A DNA stretch of 32,997 nucleotides from Roseomonas sp. (GTDB lineage: Bacteria > Pseudomonadota > Alphaproteobacteria > Acetobacterales > Acetobacteraceae): contig JADCGG010000248.1 of assembly GCA_020249125.1 (NCBI GenBank), positions 1 through 32,997 on the forward strand. The letters run 5' to 3'. The stretch's first letter is position 1, and each line of letters starts with the position of its first letter. The translations under genes and the position numbers were made by a program. Under the pieces are notes generated by a model. It was not told the DNA's origin and made no database searches. It was given only the letters and a program-made list of their open reading frames with translations. This document shows positions 22,531 through 29,981 of this stretch, in pieces.

Positions 22531-22763
22531 ACGGCCTTACTGATGTGACGGCGCAGCGGGCGGCAATGCCCGCGACACCCTTTGTTACAATACGGCGCCT
22601 CTCCGGCAGCCATATTCTATCTTGACGCATATCAACGCTGGTTTGCGCGGCCCGCGATACCCACATGAACCGGCGGTAGGGTTTTGCTCCCTGCTGCCAA
22701 AACCAAACAAACGCCATCGCGGGAAAGTGACCCGAAAGATGCGCGATAGCCGGAGAGATCTTA
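22531..22763 (+). promoter_or_regulatory. Upstream region of uspA
   Basis: 233 non-coding bases. It contains the FNR/FixK-like box (22622-22635), a weak -10 candidate GATACC (22656-22661), a roughly 100-base leader, and a GGAGAGA RBS just before ATG 22764. Confidence 0.55.
22622..22635 (+). promoter_or_regulatory. FNR/FixK-type binding site (anaerobox)
   Basis: TTGACGCATATCAA matches the Crp/FNR-family consensus TTGAT-N4-ATCAA at 9 of 10 fixed positions. Its centre is about 41 bases before the start expected from the GATACC -10 candidate, the class II activator position. Alphaproteobacterial usp genes are often under FNR/FixK control, which supports the call. Confidence 0.6.
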
Positions 22764-23573
22764 ATGAGCTTTGCCAGTATTCTGACCCACCTTGACCCTG
22801 CCATGGCGGCGCAATCGGAAGCCGTAGCCACAACACCTCTTGCCCTGGCGGAAGCCTTTTCCGCCCATCTGACAGCCTTGATTTTTCCGATTGATAGCGC
22901 GCTTACTGCGCCCTCACCGGCGGATGATGCGGCTCGGCAAGCTGAAGACCGCGTCGCCGATGCATTTGCCGCAGCGGCGCAGCGCCGCGGTGTTGCGTAT
23001 CAGACCAAAAAGCGCACCAGCTTCGCCTATGGCAATGGGGAAGCCTTTGCGGATCATTTGCGGGTCAGCGATCTGGCAGTGCTTGCCCAGGAAGGCGCCC
23101 CGGGCATCGGGCTGCAGATTCTGCAGCAGGCGGCAATTTTCGATTCTGGACGGCCGGTGCTGCTGGTGCCTAAGGCGCGGCCCTTGTCGGGCATGCCGCG
23201 ACGCATTCTGGTGGCTTGGGATGCGAGCCCGGCTTCGGTTCGGGCCATCCATGCCGCGCTTCCGCTGATACGGGGTGCAGATGAGACCATTATCGCGACC
23301 GTAAGCGATGACAAGGAAATCCGCCCGGGACAATCCGGGATTGAGTTTGCCCATCTGCTCGCCCGCCATGGCGGCAAGCCGCGCTTCATGGCCTTGCAGC
23401 GTGGCAGCGGGGGTGTTCTGGAGCGTCTTTTGGCGGCGGCCGCGGATACGGAATCAGATATGCTGGTGATGGGCGCGGTGCGGCATTCACCGCTGCGCAA
23501 CCTGGTGCTGGGCAGCGCCACATCGGAAGTATTGGCCGTCGGGCCGAAGCTTCCGATGTTGCTCGCCGCCTGA
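22764..23573 (+). CDS. Universal stress protein, tandem UspA domains
   Basis: 269 residues made of two Usp-type halves. Residues 1-137 end in the typical strand GRPVLLVPKA. Residues 145-269 begin PRRILVAWDASPAS and end in the nucleotide-loop-like region MGAVRHSPLRNLVLGSATSEVL. The loop departs from the strict G-x2-G-x9-G-S/T pattern: the second glycine is replaced by Arg. ATP binding is therefore uncertain. Double-domain Usps are cytoplasmic stress proteins, often induced by low oxygen. The gene stands alone behind an FNR-like box. Confidence 0.88.
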   Translation: MSFASILTHLDPAMAAQSEAVATTPLALAEAFSAHLTALIFPIDSALTAPSPADDAARQAEDRVADAFAAAAQRRGVAYQTKKRTSFAYGNGEAFADHLRVSDLAVLAQEGAPGIGLQILQQAAIFDSGRPVLLVPKARPLSGMPRRILVAWDASPASVRAIHAALPLIRGADETIIATVSDDKEIRPGQSGIEFAHLLARHGGKPRFMALQRGSGGVLERLLAAAADTESDMLVMGAVRHSPLRNLVLGSATSEVLAVGPKLPMLLAA

Positions 23574-23608
23574 AAAGGGCAAAGGACATCCAGGCGCCAG
23601 GGGTGTGG

Positions 23609-23639
23609 GGAAAGGGGCGGCGCAAGGTTGCCCCTCTCC
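23609..23639 (+). terminator. GC-rich stem-loop after uspA (possible terminator)
   Basis: GGAAAGGGGC pairs with GCCCCTCTCC with one mismatch around an 11-base loop. It lies between the uspA stop and the next start codon. There is no T-run, so it may be a pause or mRNA-stability structure instead. Confidence 0.35.
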
Positions 23640-23665
23640 GTTCGGCTGCGTATTTAGGCGTCCTC

Positions 23666-24187
23666 ATGGTTACCTTGATTCGCCTTTTGCCGCTTTGCTT
23701 CGCTCTGCTTGCCCTGCCCGCCCTGGCGCAACAGCGCCCGGCTGCGCCTGCGCAACCCCCCGGCCCGCGCCAGCTTGGCGCCTTCCGGGATTGGACGGCG
23801 GCGACCTACCAGGAAAACGGCCAGAAAATCTGCTATGCCTTCACCCGTGCCAGCAAGACCGAACCGAACCGCCAGGGGGTGGTGCTGACCGTGACGCATC
23901 GCCCGGGCGGGCGAGACGTGGTCGCGATCACTGCCGGCTATGCCTATCCGCGCAATGCCGAGGTGACGGTTGCGATCGGCCAGACCAATTTGCCCTTCTA
24001 TACCGGCGGCAATTCCGCCTTTGCGCGTGATGGCGCGGCGGCGGTGGCCGCCATGCGCGGCGGCAATCGCGCCACGGCACGCGGCCCGGCTGCCGGCGGG
24101 CGCGGCACAGCGAATGACCAATTCAGCCTGGCCGGCTTTTCCGCCGCTCATGACGCGATTTCGCGTGAATGCCCGGAACGGCGATGA
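23666..24187 (+). CDS. Invasion-associated locus B (IalB)-family secreted protein
   Basis: 173 residues. The signal peptide [21 protein letters not shown] has its cleavage site before QQ (21/22). The mature part begins with a Pro/Ala-rich linker, then [24 protein letters not shown], the hallmark of the IalB fold, with cysteines near residue 57 and near the C-terminus (ECPERR) that could form a disulphide. The family is named after a Bartonella protein but is widespread in non-pathogenic alphaproteobacteria, where its role is unknown; invasion should not be inferred. ATG 23666 is chosen for the signal peptide. Its stop overlaps the rlmN start (ATGA). Confidence 0.82.
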   Translation: MVTLIRLLPLCFALLALPALAQQRPAAPAQPPGPRQLGAFRDWTAATYQENGQKICYAFTRASKTEPNRQGVVLTVTHRPGGRDVVAITAGYAYPRNAEVTVAIGQTNLPFYTGGNSAFARDGAAAVAAMRGGNRATARGPAAGGRGTANDQFSLAGFSAAHDAISRECPERR

Positions 24188-25353
24188 ATAGCGCTGTCCT
24201 TGACCTGAACGAAGCCGAACGCGCGCGGATATTGGCCAAGGCTGCGGCCTTCGCCCCGCCACCCGCGACGCTGCCCGATGGCAGGCGCGACCTTGTTGGC
24301 CTTTCGCGCGAGGAACTGGCCGCGGAAATGGTCGCGCTTGGCGAAAAGCCCTTTCGCGCAAAACAGCTTTGGCATTGGATCTATCATCAGGGTGAAACCG
24401 ATTTCGCCCGCATGAATACAATCGCCAAGCCCATGCAAATGAAGCTTGCAGAGCGCTTCGCGGTGGGCCGCCCAGAAGTGGCCACGCAGCAGGATAGCGC
24501 GGATGGCACGCGCAAATGGTTGTTTCGCTTCCGCGACCAGCAGCAGGTGGAAACGGTCTATATCCCCTCAGCCGATGAGGATCGCGGCGCCGTCTGCATT
24601 TCAACGCAAGTTGGCTGCACGCTGTCCTGTCGCTTTTGCCATACCGGCACGCAGGCTTTGGTACGCAATCTGGGGGCGGCGGAAATCGTTGGCCAATTCA
24701 TCGCCGCGCGCGATTCCTATGGCGAATGGCCAAGCCCCAAGGATGGCGTGCCGCGGCATCTTTCCAATATCGTGGTCATGGGCATGGGCGAGCCGCTCTA
24801 TAATTATGAGAATGTCGCCAAGGCGCTGAAGATCGTGATGGATCATGAAGGCATCGGCCTGTCGCGCCGGCGCATCACGCTTTCCACATCCGGTGTTGTG
24901 CCCATGATGGATCGCTGCGGCGCGGAATTGGGCGTGGGGCTTGCGGTTTCTCTGCATGCGGTGACGGATGATTTGCGGGATGAGATTGTACCGCTCAATC
25001 GCAAATACCCGATTGCGGAGCTTCTGGCGGCGTGCCGGCGCTATCCAGGCGCTTCCAATGCGCGGCGCATCACGTTTGAATATGTCATGCTGCGCGGGGT
25101 AAATGATTCTGAGGCAGAGGCGCGGGAATTGGTGCGGTTGATCAGCGGCATGCCAGCGAAGGTGAATTTGATTCCCTTCAACCCCTGGCCAGGTAGCCCC
25201 TACAAGACCAGCACATCGGAAGCGATTCACCGCTTTGCCGATATTCTGAATGCGGCAGGCTATGCCAGCCCCATTCGCCGCCCGCGCGGGCGCGATATTC
25301 TGGCGGCCTGTGGGCAGTTGAAGACGGAAAGCGAAAGAAGGCGGAAGGCCTAA
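24184..25353 (+). CDS. rlmN: Dual-specificity 23S rRNA (A2503)/tRNA (A37) C2-methyltransferase RlmN
   Basis: 389-residue radical-SAM enzyme that methylates C2 of A2503 in 23S rRNA and A37 in some tRNAs. The [4Fe-4S]-binding C-x3-C-x2-C is Cys145, Cys149 and Cys152 (CTLSCRFC). The two catalytic cysteines of the methyl-transfer mechanism are present as Cys138 (AVCIS) and Cys376 (AACGQL). Other family marks are [32 protein letters not shown] and [12 protein letters not shown]. The start is ATG 24184, overlapping the IalB-family stop by 4 bases. Confidence 0.97.
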   Translation: MNSAVLDLNEAERARILAKAAAFAPPPATLPDGRRDLVGLSREELAAEMVALGEKPFRAKQLWHWIYHQGETDFARMNTIAKPMQMKLAERFAVGRPEVATQQDSADGTRKWLFRFRDQQQVETVYIPSADEDRGAVCISTQVGCTLSCRFCHTGTQALVRNLGAAEIVGQFIAARDSYGEWPSPKDGVPRHLSNIVVMGMGEPLYNYENVAKALKIVMDHEGIGLSRRRITLSTSGVVPMMDRCGAELGVGLAVSLHAVTDDLRDEIVPLNRKYPIAELLAACRRYPGASNARRITFEYVMLRGVNDSEAEARELVRLISGMPAKVNLIPFNPWPGSPYKTSTSEAIHRFADILNAAGYASPIRRPRGRDILAACGQLKTESERRRKA

Positions 25354-25380
25354 AACCACAAGATGTTGCGGGTGCGTAAA

Positions 25381-25425
25381 AAGCCACCTTGAAAAAGAAC
25401 AAAACAGCAACTAACTGGTGGCCTT
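25381..25425 (+). repeat. Stem-loop after rlmN
   Basis: AAGCCACC (25381-25388) pairs with GGTGGCCTT (25417-25425) with a one-base bulge around an A-rich loop. It lies between rlmN and the small gene, so it may weakly separate their transcripts. No T-run. Confidence 0.35.
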
Positions 25426-25451
25426 AGCCGCGCATCATGCTGCGGCGGTAT

Positions 25452-25456
25452 GGAGA
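25452..25456 (+). promoter_or_regulatory. RBS favouring start 25465 of the small gene
   Basis: GGAGA with 8 bases to ATG 25465. It overlaps the alternative ATG at 25450, arguing against that start. Confidence 0.65.
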
Positions 25457-25464
25457 AAGTAGAT

Positions 25465-25758
25465 ATGTTAACATTTGGGTGGGGGGCGGAATCGGTCGCG
25501 GATGGTTTCTCGTCATCAAGCAGGCTTTATTTGATTCGCGCTAGGTGGAATGGGCATCGTGTTTTGTGTGCGGTCAGGGAGGAAGTCATAGAAGATATCT
25601 TGCGCGTTAAGTTGCCAGCCGATCAGTGCGCCCTGTCAGACGAAGCCACCGAACTGCTGCGTGCGAAATTTCTGACCGTCGTGACGGAGGAAAGACTTTT
25701 TTCACAGATAGGTTCGACTCAGATGCCAGGATTCGTTCTATCAGTGCACGATTTTTAA
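25465..25758 (+). CDS. Small hypothetical protein, DUF1488-like
   Basis: 97 residues, AT-richer than its neighbours. The stretch LYLIRARWNGHRVLCAVREEVIEDIL followed by a helical LSDEATELLRAKFLTVVTEERL resembles the layout of the small DUF1488 family (strand, NG turn, strand with C-A-I/V, helix). The match is by eye and tentative, and DUF1488 has no known function. ATG 25465 is chosen because GGAGA lies 8 bases upstream; ATG 25450 adds five residues and has no RBS. It stands alone between rlmN and the convergent HNH gene and is followed by long hairpins. Confidence 0.6.
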   Translation: MLTFGWGAESVADGFSSSSRLYLIRARWNGHRVLCAVREEVIEDILRVKLPADQCALSDEATELLRAKFLTVVTEERLFSQIGSTQMPGFVLSVHDF

Positions 25759-25771
25759 GGAATCTGGATAT

Positions 25772-25826
25772 GCTCCACCAAATCAGTTCATCAGAGTGCT
25801 GGTTCCAGAACTGTATTTGGTGGAGC
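25772..25826. repeat. Long hairpin downstream of the DUF1488-like gene
   Basis: GCTCCACCAAAT (25772-25783) and its exact reverse complement (25815-25826). The stem continues inward as CAGTT/AACTG after one bulged T, giving about 17 pairs around a 20-base loop. There is no T-run on either strand. Candidates are a transcript-end structure, a small mobile-element relic or a structured RNA. Confidence 0.7.
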
Positions 25827-25864
25827 TTTGGACAACCAAATCTCTCAACTGATGAGGCACTGAG

Positions 25865-25881
25865 AACTTCTCCGAGAAGTT
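25865..25881. repeat. Second hairpin before the HNH stop
   Basis: AACTTCTC-C-GAGAAGTT, 8 perfect pairs with a single central base at DNA level, lying 9 bases from the end of the convergent HNH gene. It may act as a bidirectional transcription end, but lacks T-runs. Confidence 0.5.
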
Positions 25882-25889
25882 AGATTGGA

Positions 25890-26465
25890 TCAATTTTCCA
25901 ATTCGCTGTCCCAGTACAGATAATCCCGCCAGCTTTCATGCAAATAATTGGGCGGGAAGGACCGGCCATTTTCCTGCAATTCCCAGCTTGTCGGCTGGCG
26001 CGGCGCCTGGCGCGGGATCATGGCGCATTCGCGCGGCAGACGATTGCCTTTCCGCAAATTGCACGGCCCGCAAGCGGTAACCACATTATCCCATGACGTG
26101 CGCCCGCCGCGTGAACGCGGGATCACATGATCAAAGGTAAGGTCCGGCGTGGGATAGCCGCCGCCGCAATACTGGCATTCGAAGTGATCACGCAGGAAAA
26201 CATTGAAGCGCGTAAAGGCGGGACGGCGCGCGGCGGGGATGAATTCCTTCAGCGCAATCACGCTGGGCAGGCGCAGCGCGAGCGATGGGGAATGCACTTC
26301 CACATCATATTCATTCAGCACTGAAACACGGTCCAGAAACACGGCCTTGATGGCATCCTGCCAGGACCAGATGGACAGCGGAAAATAGGAAAGCGGGCGG
26401 AAATCCGCGTTCAGAACAAGCGCGGGATAGGCATTCGCCCCCGCGAAGGTACCGCCATCTGGCAA
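25890..26465 (-). CDS. HNH endonuclease-like protein
   Basis: 191 residues of the HNH family found as a single chromosomal gene in many alphaproteobacteria. It begins YPALVLNADFRPLSYFPLSIWSWQDAIKAVFLDRV and has the nuclease core FECQYCGGGYPTPDLTFDHVIPRSRGG-RTSWDNVVTACGPCNLRKGNR: DH plus N plus H-like metal region, with paired CxxC zinc ligands. Biological role unknown; nothing suggests an intein or homing intron. The start is TTG 26465, where AAGGAG sits 6 bases upstream. The frame stays open to 26717 but that part reads like non-coding sequence overlapping the esterase gene. Confidence 0.88.
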   Translation of the reverse strand: MPDGGTFAGANAYPALVLNADFRPLSYFPLSIWSWQDAIKAVFLDRVSVLNEYDVEVHSPSLALRLPSVIALKEFIPAARRPAFTRFNVFLRDHFECQYCGGGYPTPDLTFDHVIPRSRGGRTSWDNVVTACGPCNLRKGNRLPRECAMIPRQAPRQPTSWELQENGRSFPPNYLHESWRDYLYWDSELEN

Positions 26466-26471
26466 GCCTCG

Positions 26472-26477
26472 CTCCTT
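26472..26477 (-). promoter_or_regulatory. RBS supporting a TTG start for the HNH gene
   Basis: Perfect AAGGAG on the minus strand, 6 bases before TTG 26465. No ATG or GTG is equally well placed before the conserved AYPALVLNADF sequence. Confidence 0.7.
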
Positions 26478-26601
26478 CCAGCGTGGCGCCACAGCATAAG
26501 GGGGAACTGATCGACGGGAACCCCCAGATGTAGTGGTGACGCCGCGACTGGAGAATTCATGACATGCGCCGCGCCGCGCCGCAAGCCATCCGTGGCAGGT
26601 T

Positions 26602-27270
26602 TCATCTGCCTGCAACATGCCCAAGGCTGCGTGCCAGCAACGCCGTGCCGGCGGCAAGCCCGGCATCATCCAGCCCATGCGCCAGATCGGGGCGCAGCAG
26701 CAGCTCGCAAGGGACATCCTGGCTTAGCAAAAGCCGCGCGGCCTGGCGGCTGGCCATGGCGGGAACCACCTCATCCGCTTCGCCATGCACCAGCAGCACG
26801 GGCGGGCAGGCGGTGACTTCGGCGGCGAAGCTATCCGGCCCCAAAAGCGCACCGGAATAGGCCAGGATGCAGGCCGGCGGCGGCACCGCGCCGCGCAGTC
26901 CCGCAAAAAGCGCGACCATCGCCCCCTGGCTGAAGCCCATCAGCGCCAGCCGGTCTCCATCAAGGCCAAGTTCCGCCAGCTTCGCGCGGGTGAAATCACC
27001 AAGAATCGCTGCGGCGTTGCGCAGCCCGGCTTCCATGCGAGCCGGAGTCCGGTCCGCGATGTCGAACCATTGCCGGCCAAAGGGCGCGCCCTGAAAAGGG
27101 AAGGGCGCATGGGGGGCGATGAAAAGCGCATTGGGCAAGGCCTCGGCCCAGACCGGGGCAAGGTCAATCAGGTCAAAGCCATCGGCGCCCACGCCATGCA
27201 GCAGCAGCACGAGCGAATCGGGCTTGCCACCCGAAGCGGGGCCATATTGCGGGCCTTCCAAGGCTTTCAT
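26602..27270 (-). CDS. Carboxylesterase/phospholipase-family alpha/beta hydrolase (YpfH-like)
   Basis: 222-residue serine hydrolase of the lysophospholipase/carboxylesterase (Abhydrolase_2) family. The oxyanion region is LLLHGVGADGFDL (about 23-35). The nucleophile Ser is in GFSQGAMVAL, the acid Asp in GEADEVVP and the base His in LAHGLDDAG. No signal peptide, so cytoplasmic. ATG 27270 follows GGGAGA; the ORF could extend to 27333, but that would overlap the divergent gluQ gene. Only 53 bp separate its start from gluQ's, so promoters are shared or overlapping. The natural ester is unknown. Confidence 0.9.
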   Translation of the reverse strand: MKALEGPQYGPASGGKPDSLVLLLHGVGADGFDLIDLAPVWAEALPNALFIAPHAPFPFQGAPFGRQWFDIADRTPARMEAGLRNAAAILGDFTRAKLAELGLDGDRLALMGFSQGAMVALFAGLRGAVPPPACILAYSGALLGPDSFAAEVTACPPVLLVHGEADEVVPAMASRQAARLLLSQDVPCELLLRPDLAHGLDDAGLAAGTALLARSLGHVAGR

Positions 27271-27323
27271 CCGGGATTCTCCCCTTGCTTGCGATACGCT
27301 TCGCCCGCTACCCGGCGCAAGCC

Positions 27324-28175
27324 ATGGATGCAACGCCAGAAATCACGCGCTTCGCGCCGAGCCCGACGGGGTATTTGCATCTGGGCCATGCGCGGGCTGC
27401 GCTATTTGCCTGGCGCCGTGCGCGGGCTACCGGCGGGCGGTTCTTGCTCCGGATCGAGGATATAGATACCACCCGCTGCCGCCCGGAATTTGAAGCCGCG
27501 CTCCTGGAAGATTTGCGCTGGTTGGGCGTGGATTGGGATGGCACGCCGCGTCGGCAATCCGCGCATTTCGCTGAATATCGCAAGGTTTTGGATGGGCTGG
27601 CGGCGCGCGGCCTGGTCTATCCCTGTTTTTGCACCCGCGCCGATATTGCGCGCGAAGTGGCCGCCGCGGGTGCCGCGCCGCAAGGCCCGGATGGGCCGCT
27701 TTACCCGGGGCTTTGCCGTGATTTGCCAGGGGCTGAGGCCACGCGCCGCATCGCCGCCGGGCAGCCCTATGCGCTGCGCCTGCACATGGCGCGCGCTTGT
27801 GAGGCCGTGCCCGGGCCATTGCAGGCGCATGAGGAAAATGAAGGCTGGCACACGTGCCGGCAAGAGGTTTTCGGCGATGTTGTGCTGGGGCGAAAGGATG
27901 TGCCGGCATCCTATCACCTTTGCGTCACGCATGATGATGCGCTGCAAGGGGTTACGCTGGTGACGCGCGGAGAGGATCTGAAGCCGGCCACTGATTTGCA
28001 TCGGCTGCTGCAAGCGCTGATGGGCTGGCCCGCGCCGCGTTATGCGCATCATCCTCTGATGCGGGATTCGGCGGGGCGAAGGCTTGCAAAACGCGATGGC
28101 GCGGAAAGCCTGCGCGCCTTGCGGGAGAGGGGCGTCAGTGCCGCTGAGGTGCGGACGATGGCGGAGGCCGGCTGA
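27324..28175 (+). CDS. gluQ: Glutamyl-queuosine tRNA(Asp) synthetase
   Basis: 283-residue paralogue of glutamyl-tRNA synthetase lacking the anticodon-binding domain. It attaches glutamate to queuosine at position 34 of tRNA(Asp). The class I motifs are HLGHA (19-23, HIGH equivalent) and LAKRDGA (KMSKS equivalent, about 255-261). Zinc ligands specific to this group are Cys101, Cys103, Tyr127 and Cys131 (CFC...YPGLC). ATG 27324 is chosen over TTG 27285 because FAPSPTGYLHLGH begins at residue 10, as usual. Its TGA abuts the convergent stop of the next gene with zero bases between. Confidence 0.95.
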   Translation: MDATPEITRFAPSPTGYLHLGHARAALFAWRRARATGGRFLLRIEDIDTTRCRPEFEAALLEDLRWLGVDWDGTPRRQSAHFAEYRKVLDGLAARGLVYPCFCTRADIAREVAAAGAAPQGPDGPLYPGLCRDLPGAEATRRIAAGQPYALRLHMARACEAVPGPLQAHEENEGWHTCRQEVFGDVVLGRKDVPASYHLCVTHDDALQGVTLVTRGEDLKPATDLHRLLQALMGWPAPRYAHHPLMRDSAGRRLAKRDGAESLRALRERGVSAAEVRTMAEAG

Positions 28176-28943
28176 CTATCCAGGTTCCCCCATCACTGGC
28201 GTGCCGCCACATTTCTGCATCAGCGCGAAAACTTCCTGCACTGCGGCTTCAATCGCGGCCAGATCCGTGCCCTTCGCCACCACGGCTACACCGCCGCCAC
28301 CGCCCTGGCGGTAATAGGGGTAGGAACCGATATCCAAATCCGCATGGCGCTGCTGAATGGCGGAAAGCCCGTCAGCAATGGCGCCTTCCACCACGCCATG
28401 CGCATGCACGCTGCGCGACAGAATGGGCGGGCCGCCTTGCAGGCGCGGGGCGAGTGCTTCGAACATGGATTGCATGATGCGCGGCACGCCCGCCATCACA
28501 TGCACATTGCCGATGGTATAGCCGGGCGCGATGGACACCGAATTCTCGATCAGAATCGCGCCGCGCGGCATGGTGGCCATGCGTTGCCGCGCCGCGTTGA
28601 AATCTCCGGGCGGGTTTTGCTTGGCGTAATAGGATTCCAACGCGTGCCACGCATCCGGCTGCGGTTCCCAGGGCACGCCAAAGGCGCGCGCGACGCATTC
28701 GCTAGTGATGTCATCATGCGTTGGGCCAATGCCGCCGGTGGTAAATACGTGGTCGAACTTCGCACGCACTTCATTGACCGTATTGATGATCACTTCCGGC
28801 ACATCGGGGATCACGCGCACTTCCTTCATGGGAATGCCGATTTCGCCCAAGCGTGTCGCCAGGAATTGCAGATTGGCATCCCGGGTGCGGCCGGAAAGCA
28901 CCTCATTGCCGATGATCAGCAGGCAGGCGGTCGGGTTCGGCAT
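28176..28943 (-). CDS. CinA/MoaB-type molybdopterin-binding domain protein
   Basis: 255 residues. The MoCF (molybdopterin-binding) domain is clear: ACLLIIGNEVLSGRTRDAN (6-24), FTTGGIGPTHDDIT with the conserved GGxGxTxxD, and AIAPGYTIGNVHVMAGVP. The C-terminal nicotinamide-nucleotide amidase domain of full-length CinA is absent, so it is the short form usually called competence/damage-inducible protein A-like. That name is historical and does not imply competence. The start ATG 28943 has a perfect AGGAG 6 bases upstream. It is probably the last gene of the ppiC-argJ-acetyltransferase operon (28-bp gap). Confidence 0.9.
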   Translation of the reverse strand: MPNPTACLLIIGNEVLSGRTRDANLQFLATRLGEIGIPMKEVRVIPDVPEVIINTVNEVRAKFDHVFTTGGIGPTHDDITSECVARAFGVPWEPQPDAWHALESYYAKQNPPGDFNAARQRMATMPRGAILIENSVSIAPGYTIGNVHVMAGVPRIMQSMFEALAPRLQGGPPILSRSVHAHGVVEGAIADGLSAIQQRHADLDIGSYPYYRQGGGGGVAVVAKGTDLAAIEAAVQEVFALMQKCGGTPVMGEPG

Positions 28944-28971
28944 GGGTGTCTCCTTATCGTGCGGCGTAAGC

Positions 28972-29964
28972 TCAAAGGAAATCGCGCAGCATGGCAACCA
29001 GGGGGATATCGGCGGGCGGCATGGCGTAATCACCAAGCCGCGCAGGCCGCACCCAGGCGAGCGCCTGGCCTTCCATGGCCGTCACCTGCCCCTGCCAGCG
29101 CCGGCACAAATAAAGCGGCATCAGCAGATGGAATTTTTCGTAGGTGTGCGACGCAAAGGTGAAGGGGCCAAGGCAGGCGGCACTGACATCAATGCCCAAT
29201 TCTTCGCGCAATTCGCGGATCAGCGCTTCTTCCGGGGTTTCGCCTGGCGCCACCTTGCCGCCGGGAAATTCCCACAAGCCGGCGAGTGGCTTGCCTTCCG
29301 GCCGGCGCGCCAGCAGCACGCGGCCTTCGCCATCAATCAGCGCCACCGCCGCCACCAAAAGTGTGGGCTTGCCGGCAGCGGGCACGGGTTCCACCGGCGC
29401 CACTGCTTCCACGGCGATATCCATGCGTGTGGCGCTGAACAGCCGCACCGGCATGAGCCCGCCGCGCGAGATGAATTCCTGGCTGCCTGCGCCGCTTTCC
29501 TTGAAGCCGATGCGCCGGAGCACCGCCGCCGAGCGTTCATTATCCACGAGCGCCGATGCCACCAGCCGATCAATATCAAGATTAGCCAGCGCCCAATGCG
29601 CGAGGCGCCCCGCCGCTTCCGGCCCCAACCCCTGCCCCCAATGGCGCCGACCGATCCAATAGCCAAGCTCAGCCTCTCGCGGGTTTTTGGGATCGAGCGT
29701 CAGGCCAACACAGCCAAGCAGGGCTTCCGCGCCATCCTGCTGCTGCGTTACCGCCAAATGCCAGGCGGTGCCGGCGGAGATTTGCGCGCGGGTCGAAGAA
29801 ATCCATTCATCCGCCAAATCGCGCGGATAGGGGAAGGGCACCCGGGCCAGGGTTTTCGCCACTTCCCAATCATTCACCAACCGATGCAAGTCAGCTGCAT
29901 CATCGGCGCGCAAGGGACGAAGCCGCAAGCGTTCTGTCGTTAGTGGCGCAAAGCTATCTTCCAT
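28972..29964 (-). CDS. GNAT acetyltransferase-Nudix (MutT) fusion protein
   Basis: 330 residues in two domains. Residues 1-180 form a GNAT acetyltransferase (RimJ-like opening ERLRLRPLRADDAADL, acetyl-CoA loop RRHWGQGLGPEAAGRLAHWA, then NERSAAVLRRIGFKE). Residues 200-330 form a Nudix hydrolase close to MutT (VALIDGEGRVLLARRPEGKPLAGLWEFPGGK, Nudix box 235-257 with REL-REELG), expected to clean 8-oxo-dGTP or related nucleotides. A short Pro/Val/Glu linker joins them, and Met181 could serve as an internal start for a stand-alone Nudix protein. It lies 17 bp after argJ. In many relatives these are neighbouring separate genes. Confidence 0.92.
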   Translation of the reverse strand: MEDSFAPLTTERLRLRPLRADDAADLHRLVNDWEVAKTLARVPFPYPRDLADEWISSTRAQISAGTAWHLAVTQQQDGAEALLGCVGLTLDPKNPREAELGYWIGRRHWGQGLGPEAAGRLAHWALANLDIDRLVASALVDNERSAAVLRRIGFKESGAGSQEFISRGGLMPVRLFSATRMDIAVEAVAPVEPVPAAGKPTLLVAAVALIDGEGRVLLARRPEGKPLAGLWEFPGGKVAPGETPEEALIRELREELGIDVSAACLGPFTFASHTYEKFHLLMPLYLCRRWQGQVTAMEGQALAWVRPARLGDYAMPPADIPLVAMLRDFL

Positions 29965-29981
29965 GGCAGCGCTGCGGCGCG

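Noticed and set aside
26466-26717. Extension of the HNH frame to 275 residues
   Set aside because: No family similarity, it overlaps the esterase gene, and a perfect AAGGAG marks TTG 26465.
28176-28943. Competence function for the CinA-like protein
   Set aside because: Only the MoCF domain is present, and the competence link in this family is historical; no competence genes are nearby.
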